Shown: in pieces, positions 1 to 8,702 of the stretch
How positions within the stretch are numbered: position 1 is the first letter of the stretch
Layout of the letters: every line of letters begins with the position of its first letter
NCBI GenBank assembly: GCA_001871905.1
Contig: MNUG01000032.1
Location: 21,145-85,144 of the forward strand
From: Alphaproteobacteria bacterium CG1_02_46_17
GTDB taxonomy: Bacteria > Pseudomonadota > Alphaproteobacteria > Micavibrionales > Micavibrionaceae
Direction: 5' to 3'
DNA length: 64,000 bases
Position numbers and translations under genes: made by a program
The notes under the pieces: model-generated
Seen by the model: only the letters and a program-made list of their open reading frames with translations
Database searches by the model: none
Told to the model about the DNA's origin: nothing

Positions 1-326
1 GCTTTGGCAGCAGGTTCAAGCATTCCAATCACAGGAATGGGGGCCACCAGCGCGGTCACGGCATCCAGAGCGTGGGTTGAAGCCGTATTACATGCCACTA
101 CAATCGCATCAACATCAAACCCTGACAGAACCCGCGCTAAGGATTCACTGTACCTGATAACTGTTTCGCGGCTTTTTGTCCCATAAGGCAGACGAGCCGT
201 ATCCCCTAGATAGATAAAAGAATCGTGAGGAAACAACAAGTTAAGCTCTTTTAGCACGGTAAGACCGCCTATACCGGAATCAAACACTCCGATTTTTCTA
301 GCCAAAATATAGTTTTCTTTTGTCAT
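1..326 (-). CDS. murI: Glutamate racemase, N-terminal part (runs off the left edge)
   Basis: Interconverts L- and D-glutamate in the cytoplasm to supply D-Glu for peptidoglycan. The reverse strand from the ATG at 326 reads open to the window edge for 108 codons. The family's first catalytic block, DSGIGG, is at residues 16-21, GDTARLPYG follows at about 41-49, and the catalytic-Cys block CNTAS is at 79-83. The second catalytic Cys would lie outside the window. It is divergent from hpf. The partial protein shows no frame break. Identity is firm from two signature motifs in their usual spacing. Confidence 0.93.
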   Translation of the reverse strand, partial: MTKENYILARKIGVFDSGIGGLTVLKELNLLFPHDSFIYLGDTARLPYGTKSRETVIRYSESLARVLSGFDVDAIVVACNTASTHALDAVTALVAPIPVIGMLEPAAK

Positions 327-461
327 TGGTACGATATTAGTTTTTATGAGACTGTTCCCATGTTAAAATAACACTACGTTCTCCTTACCAGCCTCTTAAC
401 CTTTCATCAAGGAAAGGTTGGTATTCAGGAGTCCTCCCATAACCAATCAAGGAGTTAAATT

Positions 462-1076
462 ATGGAACTCGCAATTCATGGAAAACAAATGGACGTCGGG
501 GATGGACTTCGCACCCATGTCACTACAAAACTGGAGGAAATAAATTCAAAGTATTTTAATCGTGCAATTGATATTACGGTGACATTCGCACCAGAGGGGC
601 ATGCCTTTATCAAGACCCATGTATCCTTGCGCGTCGGAAAGGATATTCTGGTCACGGCACAATCTATCGAACCAGATGCCTATACGTCTTTTGACGTGAC
701 AGCAGAAAAAATTGCCAAGCAATTGCGTCGTTACAAACGCCGTCTGCGCGATCACCATGAACGAATGGATCAAACACCGGAAACTGAAATGATGAAGGCC
801 ACGGCGTATGTTTTGGCAACTCAGGAGCTTTCCGGCAAAACCGAGGAAGAAGAGGATGATATCCCTCAGGGTGAAGATCCGGTGATTGTCGCCGAGCAAC
901 CGATGCAAATCCAGAGAATGAGTGTCTCCGATGCGGTGATGCGGATGGATCTATCTGGCAACAATGCTATTTTGTTCCGCAACCCAAGAAACAATCATTT
1001 GAATATGATCTATCGGCGCGCCGATGGAAATATTGGTTGGGTTGAGCCTGAAGAGGTTGCTTCTGCGGCAGAATAA
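462..1076 (+). CDS. hpf: Ribosome hibernation promoting factor, long form
   Basis: Binds the 30S decoding centre and, in the long form, drives 100S ribosome dimerisation in resting cells. At 204 residues it carries an N-terminal S30AE domain (about 1-105) with the usual basic stretch KQLRRYKRRLRDHH, an acidic linker (about 125-145), and the C-terminal dimerisation domain (about 155-204, with the FRNPRNNHLNMIYRR block). The start is set by AAGGAG at 449-454. It is followed by a strong terminator and then ptsN, the usual hpf-ptsN order of proteobacteria, although rpoN is not upstream here. Confidence 0.95.
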   Translation: MELAIHGKQMDVGDGLRTHVTTKLEEINSKYFNRAIDITVTFAPEGHAFIKTHVSLRVGKDILVTAQSIEPDAYTSFDVTAEKIAKQLRRYKRRLRDHHERMDQTPETEMMKATAYVLATQELSGKTEEEEDDIPQGEDPVIVAEQPMQIQRMSVSDAVMRMDLSGNNAILFRNPRNNHLNMIYRRADGNIGWVEPEEVASAAE

Positions 1077-1137
1077 GTCCTGAAAATATTGCATAGCAAT
1101 AAGTTCTGGTGAATTCATAAGTTGAAATTTGTAAAAA

Positions 1138-1166
1138 ACAGCCTTGGGAACCGAGGCTGTTTTTTT
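1138..1166 (+). terminator. Rho-independent terminator after hpf
   Basis: A 7-bp perfect stem (ACAGCCT at 1138-1144 with AGGCTGT at 1154-1160), a 9-nt loop and a run of seven T. It separates hpf from ptsN, so ptsN probably has its own promoter in 1167-1260. Confidence 0.85.
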
Positions 1167-1279
1167 GTGACATTTTATCGCACCGCATCGTCTTTTTTTG
1201 TAGAAATGGGGGGCCAAACAAGTTACTAGGAAGTCGGAAATCAGAGTTTAGGTATATCAAGATGAGAAGGGGCGCGGCA

Positions 1280-1747
1280 ATGTCATTGGGGGATGATTTG
1301 AGTATTACAAGTGTTCAATGCGACCTGAGAGGCGCAAATACCGAACAGATCCTGAAAAATCTTTCATGGAAAATTTCAAAAGATATAAATATGTCCGCCT
1401 CTGCAATTTTTGCGGACATCAGAAAATCAGAAAAGCGTGGCGATGCTGGAATTGGTGACGGTGTAGCTGTCCTCGACTGGACAAGTGTAGCACTTGAAGC
1501 CCCTTACGTTCTAGTCAGCCGACTGGAGACACCTTTAGACATGAAGACTGCTGACGAGAGACTTGTTGATCTTGTTGTGGTTCTAATTTCCCCCGAAAGC
1601 CAATCCTTAACCCATTTGCGACATGTCGCGCGCCTGACAAGAATGTTCAGCGAGGGGAGCCTGCTCGAGAATCTCAGATCCGTCAAGAACAACGATGGCA
1701 TGATGGCAGTGCTCTCTTCCGAGAACGAAAGATTCCTTGCAGCATAA
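1280..1747 (+). CDS. ptsN: PtsN-like EIIA-Ntr protein lacking the phospho-histidine
   Basis: EIIA-Ntr is normally the last phosphate acceptor of the nitrogen PTS and regulates K+ and nitrogen functions by its phosphorylation state. The fold is recognisable over about 155 residues: GIGDGVAV, then the LETPLD, VDLVVVLISP and LTHLRHVARL blocks. The canonical GIGNGIAIPH reads GIGDGVAVLD here, so the phosphorylated His is Asp (codon GAC, 1475-1477). ATG 1280 with AAGGGG at 1265-1270 is preferred over an in-frame ATG at 1262. It follows hpf as usual. Family assignment is good; a signalling role without phosphorylation is inferred. Confidence 0.82.
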   Translation: MSLGDDLSITSVQCDLRGANTEQILKNLSWKISKDINMSASAIFADIRKSEKRGDAGIGDGVAVLDWTSVALEAPYVLVSRLETPLDMKTADERLVDLVVVLISPESQSLTHLRHVARLTRMFSEGSLLENLRSVKNNDGMMAVLSSENERFLAA

Positions 1748-1754
1748 AATGGCT

Positions 1755-2519
1755 TTATGCTGATTTATGACCACCAACCCATTCGATTCCATACCCAAAG
1801 GCACGATCCATTTCAGCATGGCCTGGAAAATATTCGGTATAGTTGGTAATCCTCATGCCATCACGAACATTGTCAACTCCAGCAATGGCGCAAAGCCCCA
1901 ACCCTTTTTGGTGAGAGGATAATGTCACCACCATCAGATTATTATCCGGGATACGAATATGGATTTGTGGGCGAACCATAGCCCAATCATACGCGCCTTG
2001 GTAAATATAAACATAAATCAAGATACGTTTGATTTCCGGCCAATGCTTGCCGTTCAAATGGATAAATTCATCATCTCCTTGGACATTTCCTGTGCGCTCG
2101 TCCCCCGACAACGACAAATAGGGTGGATTGTTATAGGCTCCGAGGAGATCACCAAAGGCTTGGATTGCTCCACGCGTCCCATCTTTAAGCTCATATAAAA
2201 TACCGAGATCAAGGTCGATATCAGCCGCCTTGCTGCGTTTAAACAAGCGCCCCAGAAGGCTTTGATCTTCAACCGTTTTATTATCCCAAGCAGCAGCAAT
2301 GCGTATTTCATCAAACCCCCCGACAGGAGGGGAAACCGATAGGGTATCGTTACGCTTACCAAGAAAATCAGCGTTATTGGATTGATCGTTGGGATCAATA
2401 TACCCTGCAGCCCCCAACGCGCGACCGTGGCCGGAGAATTCCGCCCGCCCACGCGTGGCCTCCATCATAGCATTCAAGGAACTTGTTTTGGTCGAGGAGC
2501 TCTTATTTTCTGTTGTCAT
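1755..2519 (-). CDS. TerD-family (tellurium-resistance/stress) protein
   Basis: TerD-like proteins are calcium-binding beta-sandwich proteins of stress, phage and tellurite responses; the biochemical role is unsettled. In the 254-residue product the TerD core spans about residue 70 to the end: DIDLDLGILYEL, GDDEFIHLNGKHWPEIKRI, then VYIYQGAYDW and a closing AFGYGIEWVGG. The N-terminal 60 residues are Ser/Asn-rich and probably disordered. ATG 2519 has AGGTGG five bases upstream and is chosen over GTG 2528. It lies 29 bp downstream of parB on the same strand and is probably co-transcribed with parAB. Confidence 0.8.
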   Translation of the reverse strand: MTTENKSSSTKTSSLNAMMEATRGRAEFSGHGRALGAAGYIDPNDQSNNADFLGKRNDTLSVSPPVGGFDEIRIAAAWDNKTVEDQSLLGRLFKRSKAADIDLDLGILYELKDGTRGAIQAFGDLLGAYNNPPYLSLSGDERTGNVQGDDEFIHLNGKHWPEIKRILIYVYIYQGAYDWAMVRPQIHIRIPDNNLMVVTLSSHQKGLGLCAIAGVDNVRDGMRITNYTEYFPGHAEMDRAFGYGIEWVGGHKSA

Positions 2520-2548
2520 GGTATCCACCTAAATAGGTTATCTGGCGT

Positions 2549-3577
2549 TTATCCGCGAATAGCAAGACGGCCAGGGTTGTGCGATAAACGATGCAGAACT
2601 TCGTCCAACTGGTCAAGCGTTTTGAAACGGATCAACATTGCGCCTTCTTGCTGGGTATCCATTTCAATTTCAACTGTCATGCCCAATACATTTGACACTT
2701 CACGTTCAAGGGCAATTGTGTTCAAGTCCTTGTCGTCACTGGATTCTTTAACCTTCCGTCCGACTTCGCCCACACGTTTTTTAACCGAGCGTCCAGAGAC
2801 TTCCCCGATCATTTTCTCGGTCTGGCGGACACTCAAGCCCAACGCAACAATCTTCTTGGCCTGTTCGATTTGTTGGTCATGGTCAAGGATAAGCAGTGTT
2901 CTCGCATGACCTGCCGACAATTTTCCTTCAACAACCATGGCCTGAACAGGTGATGCCAGATCAACAAGACGCAACATATTGGCAACATAAGAGCGGCTTT
3001 TTCCAACACGTTCCGCCACTTGTTCATGCGTGTACTCAAACTGGTCAGCCAACTGGCGTAGCGCACGGGCTTCATCAACAGCATTAAGGTCTTCACGCTG
3101 CAGGTTCTCGATCAGCGCAATTTCAAGGGTTGTCGTATCATCCAGTTCGCGGATAATAACAGGAACTTCATGTAATTGGGCTTTTTGTGCCGCACGCCAA
3201 CGCCGCTCCCCCGCAACAATTTCGTAAGTTCCTGAAATCTGAGGGTGAGGGCGAACTAGGATTGGCTGAATCAAGCCATGCTGACGAATAGATTGGGCCA
3301 ATTCCTCAATTGATTCATCGCGGAAGGTATGGCGCGGCTGGAATTCTCCCGGCACAATCTGTGCCAAGGAAATCATACGACGTCCTAGACCAGCAGAACC
3401 AGCAGCGGCATCAGCATTCGTGTTTTGTGCAGAAGAATCTTCACTATGATGGCTTATGGAAACCGGACTATCCATATCCACCTCATCGTCTCCGAAAAGC
3501 GCATTCAACCCACGTCCCAAACCCCTACGTTTGGAAGACGGCACACCGGACTCATCTTGAGACTCTATAGGGCTCAT
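2549..3577 (-). CDS. parB: Chromosome-partitioning protein ParB
   Basis: CTP-dependent DNA clamp that loads at parS and spreads to segregate the origin. The 342 residues contain a basic N-terminal KRRGLGRGLNALFG box (16-29) for ParA contact, the CTPase/ParB-N domain with GERRWRAA at 123-130 and ENLQREDLNAVDEA, a helix-turn-helix around 175-205 (EQVAERVGKSRSYVANMLRL), and a C-terminal dimerisation domain. Its ATG overlaps the parA stop by 4 nt, so translation is coupled. Candidate parS sites lie 1.4 and 2.3 kb away in rsmG and mnmG. Confidence 0.97.
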   Translation of the reverse strand: MSPIESQDESGVPSSKRRGLGRGLNALFGDDEVDMDSPVSISHHSEDSSAQNTNADAAAGSAGLGRRMISLAQIVPGEFQPRHTFRDESIEELAQSIRQHGLIQPILVRPHPQISGTYEIVAGERRWRAAQKAQLHEVPVIIRELDDTTTLEIALIENLQREDLNAVDEARALRQLADQFEYTHEQVAERVGKSRSYVANMLRLVDLASPVQAMVVEGKLSAGHARTLLILDHDQQIEQAKKIVALGLSVRQTEKMIGEVSGRSVKKRVGEVGRKVKESSDDKDLNTIALEREVSNVLGMTVEIEMDTQQEGAMLIRFKTLDQLDEVLHRLSHNPGRLAIRG

Positions 3578-4485
3578 ACGCTCACCTTTTTATCCTGATT
3601 TTGGGCACGTGAATCATTTTGAAGAGTAGCCAGATCGGATTGCAATTTTTTCTCACGGCGGATAATCTCGCCCGCCAAGCGGATATAAGCCTGAGCTCCT
3701 GGGCATTTCATATCATAAACAATCGCAGGTAAGCCATAAGACGGGGCTTCAGACAAACGGACATTGCGAGGAATAACCGTCTGATAGACTTTTTCACCAA
3801 AATATTCACGCACATCATCTGCGACAGCACCGGAGAGGCGGTTGCGTGGATCATACATCGTCAACAAAACACCATGAATATCCAATTTCGGGTTAAAATG
3901 CTGGCGCACACGATCAATCGTTTTCACCAGATGCGACAAGCCCTCAAGGGCATAAAACTCACATTGCAGTGGCACAACAATCGCATCAACCGCAACCAGA
4001 GCATTAAGAGTCACCAAGGAAAGGGAAGGTGGGCAGTCTGTAATAACGTAGTCGAAAGGTAACGGGCGGCGCAAGGCTTCACGTAACCGATATTCACGAC
4101 GTTTGGCTGTTACCAGTTCAATCTCCGCGCCAGCAAGATGCATAGAAGAAGGGACGACATAAAGACCAGGAACTTTGGTTGCAACAGCAAGTTCGGCAGC
4201 ATTCAACCCTTCCTCAAAAAGCAGATCATACGCACTTTTGCGAATATCCGACCGCTTGACACCCAAACCCGTCGAAGCATTCCCCTGCGGGTCAAGGTCA
4301 ACCAACAGAACTCTCTTACCGACCGCAGCCAAGGCTGTTGCCAGATTAACTGCGGTCGTGGTCTTCCCTACACCACCTTTTTGGTTAGCGACAGCCAACA
4401 AGCGGGGCATTTGCCCTGCGGGGAAACTTCTATCTCTGTCAATAGGGGCAGGTGCCGTCGGAGACGCACTAAGGGCTGGGATCAT
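3574..4485 (-). CDS. parA: Chromosome-partitioning ATPase ParA
   Basis: Walker-type ATPase that forms the nucleoid gradient along which ParB-parS complexes move. 303 residues with deviant Walker A KGGVGKTT at about 36-43, Walker A' LLVDLDPQGN, and Walker B ITDCPPSL. A 30-residue Pro/Ala-rich leader precedes the ATPase core. ATG 4485 is preferred over an in-frame GTG at 4512; the promoter at 4531-4558 would give a short leader for either. parA, parB and the TerD gene form one transcription unit. Confidence 0.96.
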   Translation of the reverse strand: MIPALSASPTAPAPIDRDRSFPAGQMPRLLAVANQKGGVGKTTTAVNLATALAAVGKRVLLVDLDPQGNASTGLGVKRSDIRKSAYDLLFEEGLNAAELAVATKVPGLYVVPSSMHLAGAEIELVTAKRREYRLREALRRPLPFDYVITDCPPSLSLVTLNALVAVDAIVVPLQCEFYALEGLSHLVKTIDRVRQHFNPKLDIHGVLLTMYDPRNRLSGAVADDVREYFGEKVYQTVIPRNVRLSEAPSYGLPAIVYDMKCPGAQAYIRLAGEIIRREKKLQSDLATLQNDSRAQNQDKKVSV

Positions 4486-4530
4486 GGAAACTATCCTCAC
4501 ATCAAAAATCACTTATACTGGAATGAAAAC

Positions 4531-4558
4531 ACTATACAATATTCCTTGATATCGTCAA
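4531..4558 (-). promoter_or_regulatory. Sigma-70-type promoter of parAB
   Basis: On the reverse strand a -35 TTGACG (4558-4553), a 16-bp spacer and a -10 TATAGT (4536-4531). The predicted start of transcription is near 4525, about 40 nt before the preferred parA ATG. It sits in the short rsmG-parA gap, allowing parAB to be expressed apart from mnmG-rsmG. Confidence 0.6.
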
Positions 4559-4611
4559 GAAATCATCAGTCTCGGCCCTAAGATATCGGTGAGAAAGATT
4601 CACGTAAAACA

Positions 4612-5238
4612 TCAAGCCTGTGGTCTATTAGCCCGCACCTTTGAGATAACAAGAACACTTGCCCGCCTATCTGTCTTGCTGGGGACGACATCAAGGGAAA
4701 ACTCATATTTTTTTCGAGCCGCCTCGGTCTCCTCGGCGGCCTTTTCTCCCTTGGGGAAAACCAGAACCAGATCCTTATTCCCACCCATTTCCAAGTCCCA
4801 CCATGGGCGGGACAAGGTTAATAGCTCATCTAAGGAAGCCAAAGCGCGCGCCGTGATAACGTCCGGCCGGGAGAGAGTCTTAATATCCACATGTTCTACA
4901 CGCTCATTGTGTATAACTACGGGGATAAAAGTTTCACGTGAAACAGTTGACAGGAAGCTGCATTTCTTCTGATCACTCTCGAATAGGTGGAAAGATAGAT
5001 CGGGACGCGCCATCGCCAAAACCAAGGCTGGAAATCCAGCCCCAGAACCAAAATCAAAAACTATTTTAGCTTCCGACGGAATATAGGGGAGCAATTGTAA
5101 GGAATCCTCAAAATGGCGCTTTTCAATATCCTGCAGAGTAGAGGGGGCAACCAGATTGATCGCTTTCGACCATTTCAGCAAAAGCGACTTATATATAGCA
5201 AGAGATTTGGAGAGATTATGCGGCATTAGAGTCATCTT
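4612..5238 (-). CDS. rsmG: 16S rRNA (guanine-527-N7)-methyltransferase
   Basis: Methylates G527 of 16S rRNA with SAM. The product is about 208 residues from the ATG at 5238, with the SAM-binding loop [15 protein letters not shown], the HFEDSLQLL block before it, and [14 protein letters not shown] after it. The start codon lies inside the last codons of mnmG (overlap 23 nt), and ATG 5229 is an alternative; neither has a strong ribosome-binding site. Coding sequence at 4930-4945 embeds a parS-like palindrome. The gene order mnmG-rsmG-parA-parB is standard. Confidence 0.95.
   Translation of the reverse strand, partial: KMTLMPHNLSKSLAIYKSLLLKWSKAINLVAPSTLQDIEKRHFEDSLQLLPYIPSEAKIVFDFGSGAGFPALVLAMARPDLSFHLFESDQKKCSFLSTVSRETFIPVVIHNERVEHVDIKTLSRPDVITARALASLDELLTLSRPWWDLEMGGNKDLVLVFPKGEKAAEETEAARKKYEFSLDVVPSKTDRRASVLVISKVRANRPQA
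4930..4945. promoter_or_regulatory. parS-like site within rsmG
   Basis: AGTTTCACGTGAAACA matches the widely conserved bacterial parS consensus TGTTTCACGTGAAACA at 15 of 16 positions. It lies within 1.4 kb of parB. ParB binding here is expected from family knowledge. Confidence 0.88.
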
Positions 5239-7138
5239 GCATTGGCGACACTGCAGGTTTTTTCTTAACAAAACGCAGCAGCGCAATAACAGCCGCCGGT
5301 GTAACTCCTGGAATACGCGAAGCCGCTCCCAATGTTGCAGGCCGAACTTCCTGCAGTTTCAAGCGAATTTCAGTAGAGAGACTCCCAACCAGTGCATAAT
5401 CAAGATTAGAAGGAAGGATCAAATCCTCATCCTTACGGAAGGCCGCAATATCAGCCTCCTGCCGATCCATATAACCGGAATAAACGGCATCAATCTGGAT
5501 TTGTTCGACAATATCGGCTGTAAATTCTGACAATTCCGGCCAAATTTCACAAACATCAGTCCAGACAACATTCGGCATTCTAAGCAAATCAAAAACAGAA
5601 CGGCGTATCCCGTCCCTATTCACCTCAAGTCCATGGGACGAGAGTTCGTTGGGCGTCATGTTAAGTTCAGCCGATAAACAACGGGCACGCTCCAGAGCTT
5701 TTGATTTTTCTTCCCAGAATTTTTGCCGTGCGGATCGTACGCAGCCAATCGCCAGCCCCTTTGGGGTCAGGCGTTGATCTGCATTATCCGCACGCAGCCG
5801 CAGCCGATACTCGGCGCGGCTAGTAAACATTCTATAGGGCTCAGGGGCTCCTCTGGTAATTAAATCATCGACCATCACCCCGATATAGGCCTCAGCACGA
5901 TCTAGCACAAAAGGCTCAAAAGTTTCACGTGAAACATTCGAATCAACACGCGCCAACAGAGCCGCATTTATGCCTGCCATTAACCCTTGCGCCGCAGCCT
6001 CTTCATATCCAGTCGTCCCATTAATCTGTCCGGCAAGGAATAGGCCAGGGGCTGATTTTGATTCAAGAGCAGGAGTAAGGTCTCTTGGGTCACAGAAATC
6101 ATATTCAATCGCATAGCCATACTGGAAAATTTTAACGTTCTCGAGGCCCGCAATAGAGCGAATAATCTGATCTTGCACATCAATCGGCAAAGAGGTTGAA
6201 ATTCCGTTCGGATAGACAGTCGGATCATCCAGCCCCTCAGGCTCAAGGAAAATCTGATGCCGATCTTTATCAGCAAATCGCATAATCTTATCTTCAATTG
6301 ATGGGCAATAACGCGGTCCGCGGCTTTTAATCTGACCGGAATACATAGGCGCCCGCCCAATATTCTCACGAATAATTTCATGAGTTCTGGGTGACGTGTA
6401 CGTCATATAACAAGAGATTTGGGGGACTGTAATCTGGTCTGTCATAAAAGAAAAAGGAATTGCAGGATCATCGCCTTTCTGCTCTTCCAGAATTGACCAG
6501 TTAATTGTCCGACCATCAAGGCGGGCAGGGGTTCCCGTTTTTAAACGGGATAAAGGCAGATTCAAGCGATCCAGAGCCAAAGCCAAGCCAACAGCAGGCT
6601 CATCACCCATGCGTCCAGCAGGATATTGAGTTTCTCCCTGGTGGATAATCCCTCTCAGAAAAGTTCCGGTGGTCAGGACAACTGCCTTCGCATGAAGCCT
6701 TCGGCCATCCGCCAGCACAACGCCACTAACACATTGATTTTCATCAATAATTAGGTCTTCAGCCCCACAGGCAATAATGTCAAGATTTTCATAATTTGAA
6801 AGTTCAGCCTGCATAACCTCGCGATAAAGCTTCCGGTCTGCCTGAGCTCGCGGCCCACGCACAGCAGGGCCCTTGGAGGCATTGAGCATCCGAAACTGAA
6901 TACCTGAGCGATCAATGACGCGCGCCATGACTCCATCAAGCGCATCAATTTCACGAACCAGATGGCCTTTCCCCAACCCACCGATAGCGGGATTGCAGGA
7001 CATGGCCCCAATTGTATCAAATTTATGCGTCACCAAACAGGTTCTGGCACCCATCCGCGCGGAAGCAGCAGCAGCTTCACACCCAGCATGGCCGCCACCA
7101 ATCACAATCACATCAAATGAGAGAACGTCAGAACCCAT
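5216..7138 (-). CDS. mnmG: tRNA uridine-5-carboxymethylaminomethyl modification enzyme MnmG (GidA)
   Basis: FAD enzyme that, with MnmE, modifies U34 of tRNAs reading two-family-box codons. About 640 residues: FAD-binding [16 protein letters not shown] near the N-terminus, [24 protein letters not shown], the [15 protein letters not shown] TTGTFLRG segment, and [23 protein letters not shown] in the C-terminal half. ATG 7138 is chosen; ATG 7150 is nearly as good. The usual upstream partner mnmE is not adjacent; a receiver-domain gene lies there instead. A parS-like site is embedded at 5921-5936. Confidence 0.97.
   Translation of the reverse strand: MGSDVLSFDVIVIGGGHAGCEAAAASARMGARTCLVTHKFDTIGAMSCNPAIGGLGKGHLVREIDALDGVMARVIDRSGIQFRMLNASKGPAVRGPRAQADRKLYREVMQAELSNYENLDIIACGAEDLIIDENQCVSGVVLADGRRLHAKAVVLTTGTFLRGIIHQGETQYPAGRMGDEPAVGLALALDRLNLPLSRLKTGTPARLDGRTINWSILEEQKGDDPAIPFSFMTDQITVPQISCYMTYTSPRTHEIIRENIGRAPMYSGQIKSRGPRYCPSIEDKIMRFADKDRHQIFLEPEGLDDPTVYPNGISTSLPIDVQDQIIRSIAGLENVKIFQYGYAIEYDFCDPRDLTPALESKSAPGLFLAGQINGTTGYEEAAAQGLMAGINAALLARVDSNVSRETFEPFVLDRAEAYIGVMVDDLITRGAPEPYRMFTSRAEYRLRLRADNADQRLTPKGLAIGCVRSARQKFWEEKSKALERARCLSAELNMTPNELSSHGLEVNRDGIRRSVFDLLRMPNVVWTDVCEIWPELSEFTADIVEQIQIDAVYSGYMDRQEADIAAFRKDEDLILPSNLDYALVGSLSTEIRLKLQEVRPATLGAASRIPGVTPAAVIALLRFVKKKPAVSPMQDDSNAA
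5921..5936. promoter_or_regulatory. parS-like site within mnmG
   Basis: A second AGTTTCACGTGAAACA, identical to the one at 4930-4945 and 15/16 to consensus. Two copies 1 kb apart beside parAB form a compact partition region. Confidence 0.88.
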
Positions 7139-7186
7139 CACCACATACATCACAAAAATAATTCAAGCGCCTCTTGTACAGGATTC

Positions 7187-7195
7187 TGTGGATAA
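7187..7195 (-). promoter_or_regulatory. Single perfect DnaA box upstream of mnmG
   Basis: TGTGGATAA is the reverse complement of the classical DnaA box TTATCCACA. It is isolated, with no cluster around it, so a regulatory DnaA site for mnmG is more likely than an origin. Confidence 0.5.
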
Positions 7196-7299
7196 AATGC
7201 AATTTTTTTCGGAACAAGAGCCAACCACGCAAGCCAACACAACATCATGAGCAATAAATATAAACCTAATAGGCTCAAGACTTTATAAAGGTGCCCAAG

Positions 7300-7716
7300 T
7301 CAGATAGCGGAGAAATAGCTGCCTTGCGCATGCACAACCTTCAAGATTTTGTGATAGAGTTCTTCAAGCGGAACAGGCTTTAATAAATATGCCGAAATGC
7401 CGGAATCTTTGGCAAAGACAATAGATTCCTCATCATTTCTAGCAGAAACCATAATAAAGGGCTGCTCAGGAACCTTTATTCTCATCCTTTGTAACAACTC
7501 CGAGCCAGAAATTTCTGGCATGTTCCAATCACACAAAACCAAACCTTTCCATTCTCTTTGAGCATCAAAGAAATCCAGAGCCTCTTGTCCCTTCGAGTAT
7601 TGGTGAATGCCACCGACTCCCAACTCAGCCAGAAAAGTTGATAAGATGTCCAGCGAATGAATATCATCATCCACCAGCAACACCTGCAAATTCGGAAATT
7701 TTTCTCCCAGATTCAT
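7300..7716 (-). CDS. Single-domain response regulator (CheY-like receiver)
   Basis: A stand-alone receiver of 138 residues. The acidic pocket is DDD at 16-18, the phospho-acceptor is D63 in LVLCDWNMP, the switch Ser is S91 (MVSAR) and the conserved Lys is K113 (LLKP). There is no output domain, so it must act through protein contacts or as a phosphorelay shuttle. No histidine kinase is adjacent, so the cognate kinase is unknown. It is separated from aroE by a 143-bp AT-rich gap in which I see nothing firm. Confidence 0.9.
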   Translation of the reverse strand: MNLGEKFPNLQVLLVDDDIHSLDILSTFLAELGVGGIHQYSKGQEALDFFDAQREWKGLVLCDWNMPEISGSELLQRMRIKVPEQPFIMVSARNDEESIVFAKDSGISAYLLKPVPLEELYHKILKVVHAQGSYFSAI

Positions 7717-7859
7717 AGAAACCTCCCCCCAGAAGCCGTCCAGACCAAATAGATCTAATTTTTATATAGTCTTTTATAGACCCTATACTTAAGTTTACAT
7801 AAATTAGATAAAAATAAAGTTAAAACTTATCCGTGTAGAAGAGCACTATCAAATAAATA

Positions 7860-8702
7860 TCAGGCTGCATTTGATAATAAGTTGCGCAACTCATCCGTCA
7901 CTTCCGGAGACTTGCCAAACCAAGCCTCAAAGCCAGGTCTTGCCTGATGCAATAACATCCCTATTCCTGTCACAACGCTTAAACCTGTCCCCTGCGCTTG
8001 CTCCAAAAGTTCAGTCATCAACGGCACATAAACAATGTCACAAACAAGAAGTTTTGGATCAGCATCCTTCAAATCAATTATAAGAGGCGGCTGCCCTACC
8101 ATCCCCAAAGAAGTCGTGTTTATAAATAAACCGGCACTTCGAACCAAGAAGTACCGCTCATCCCAATCCGCACTTGTAACACCAAATTCCAGCGCCAGAG
8201 CATCTGCCTTATCCTTTGTCCGGTTACAAACAATTATTTTAGGGCAATTTTGCTCTATCAAAGCACAAACAATTGAACGAGCCGCTCCACCAGCTCCCAG
8301 AATCACAGCCGGTTTTCGAGAAAAATCAAAATTGCTGACTGAATCTCTAATATTGTGAATAAATCCAAACCCATCCGTATTTGTTCCAAATAACGTACCA
8401 TCCGCACGAACAATAACTGTATTCACCGCCCCAATCTTTTCTGCCTCTGGGCTAAGCTCAGAGCAGAGCTTCAAAATAGTCTGCTTATGCGGAATGGTTA
8501 CATTAAAACCCTGAATACCTTCTTTTATCAGATGATCCACATCACGAGCGAGATTTTCAGGAGCAATGTCATAGCGCGAATAATCTCCTGCAATACCGTA
8601 CTTCTTCAGCCAATAACCATGTATGAGCGGGGATTTGCTATGCCCAATCGGGTGGCCAATAACACCTGCCTTAATAAGGGCTGTTTCATCGGTTCTATTC
8701 AC
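7860..8702 (-). CDS. aroE: Shikimate dehydrogenase
   Basis: NADPH-dependent reduction of 3-dehydroshikimate to shikimate in the aromatic amino-acid pathway. 280 residues with GVIGHPIGHSKSPLIHGYW at the substrate site, the catalytic-Lys motif NVTIPHKQ, NTDGFGF, and the nucleotide-binding LGAGGAARS. The start is GTG 8702, overlapping the end of ppsR by 8 nt with GGAAGTGG upstream. The ppsR-aroE linkage is typical of the origin-proximal alphaproteobacterial cluster, but maf is missing and coaE-dnaQ lie 29 kb away here. Confidence 0.95.
   Translation of the reverse strand: MNRTDETALIKAGVIGHPIGHSKSPLIHGYWLKKYGIAGDYSRYDIAPENLARDVDHLIKEGIQGFNVTIPHKQTILKLCSELSPEAEKIGAVNTVIVRADGTLFGTNTDGFGFIHNIRDSVSNFDFSRKPAVILGAGGAARSIVCALIEQNCPKIIVCNRTKDKADALALEFGVTSADWDERYFLVRSAGLFINTTSLGMVGQPPLIIDLKDADPKLLVCDIVYVPLMTELLEQAQGTGLSVVTGIGMLLHQARPGFEAWFGKSPEVTDELRNLLSNAA

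Noticed and set aside
3604..3619. CACGTGAATC in parA as a further parS site
   Set aside because: Only the core matches (about 11 of 16 positions), too weak next to the two 15/16 sites.
7154..7299. Origin at mnmG (as in E. coli gidA)
   Set aside because: Only one DnaA box, with no cluster and no AT-rich unwinding region comparable to the hemE site.
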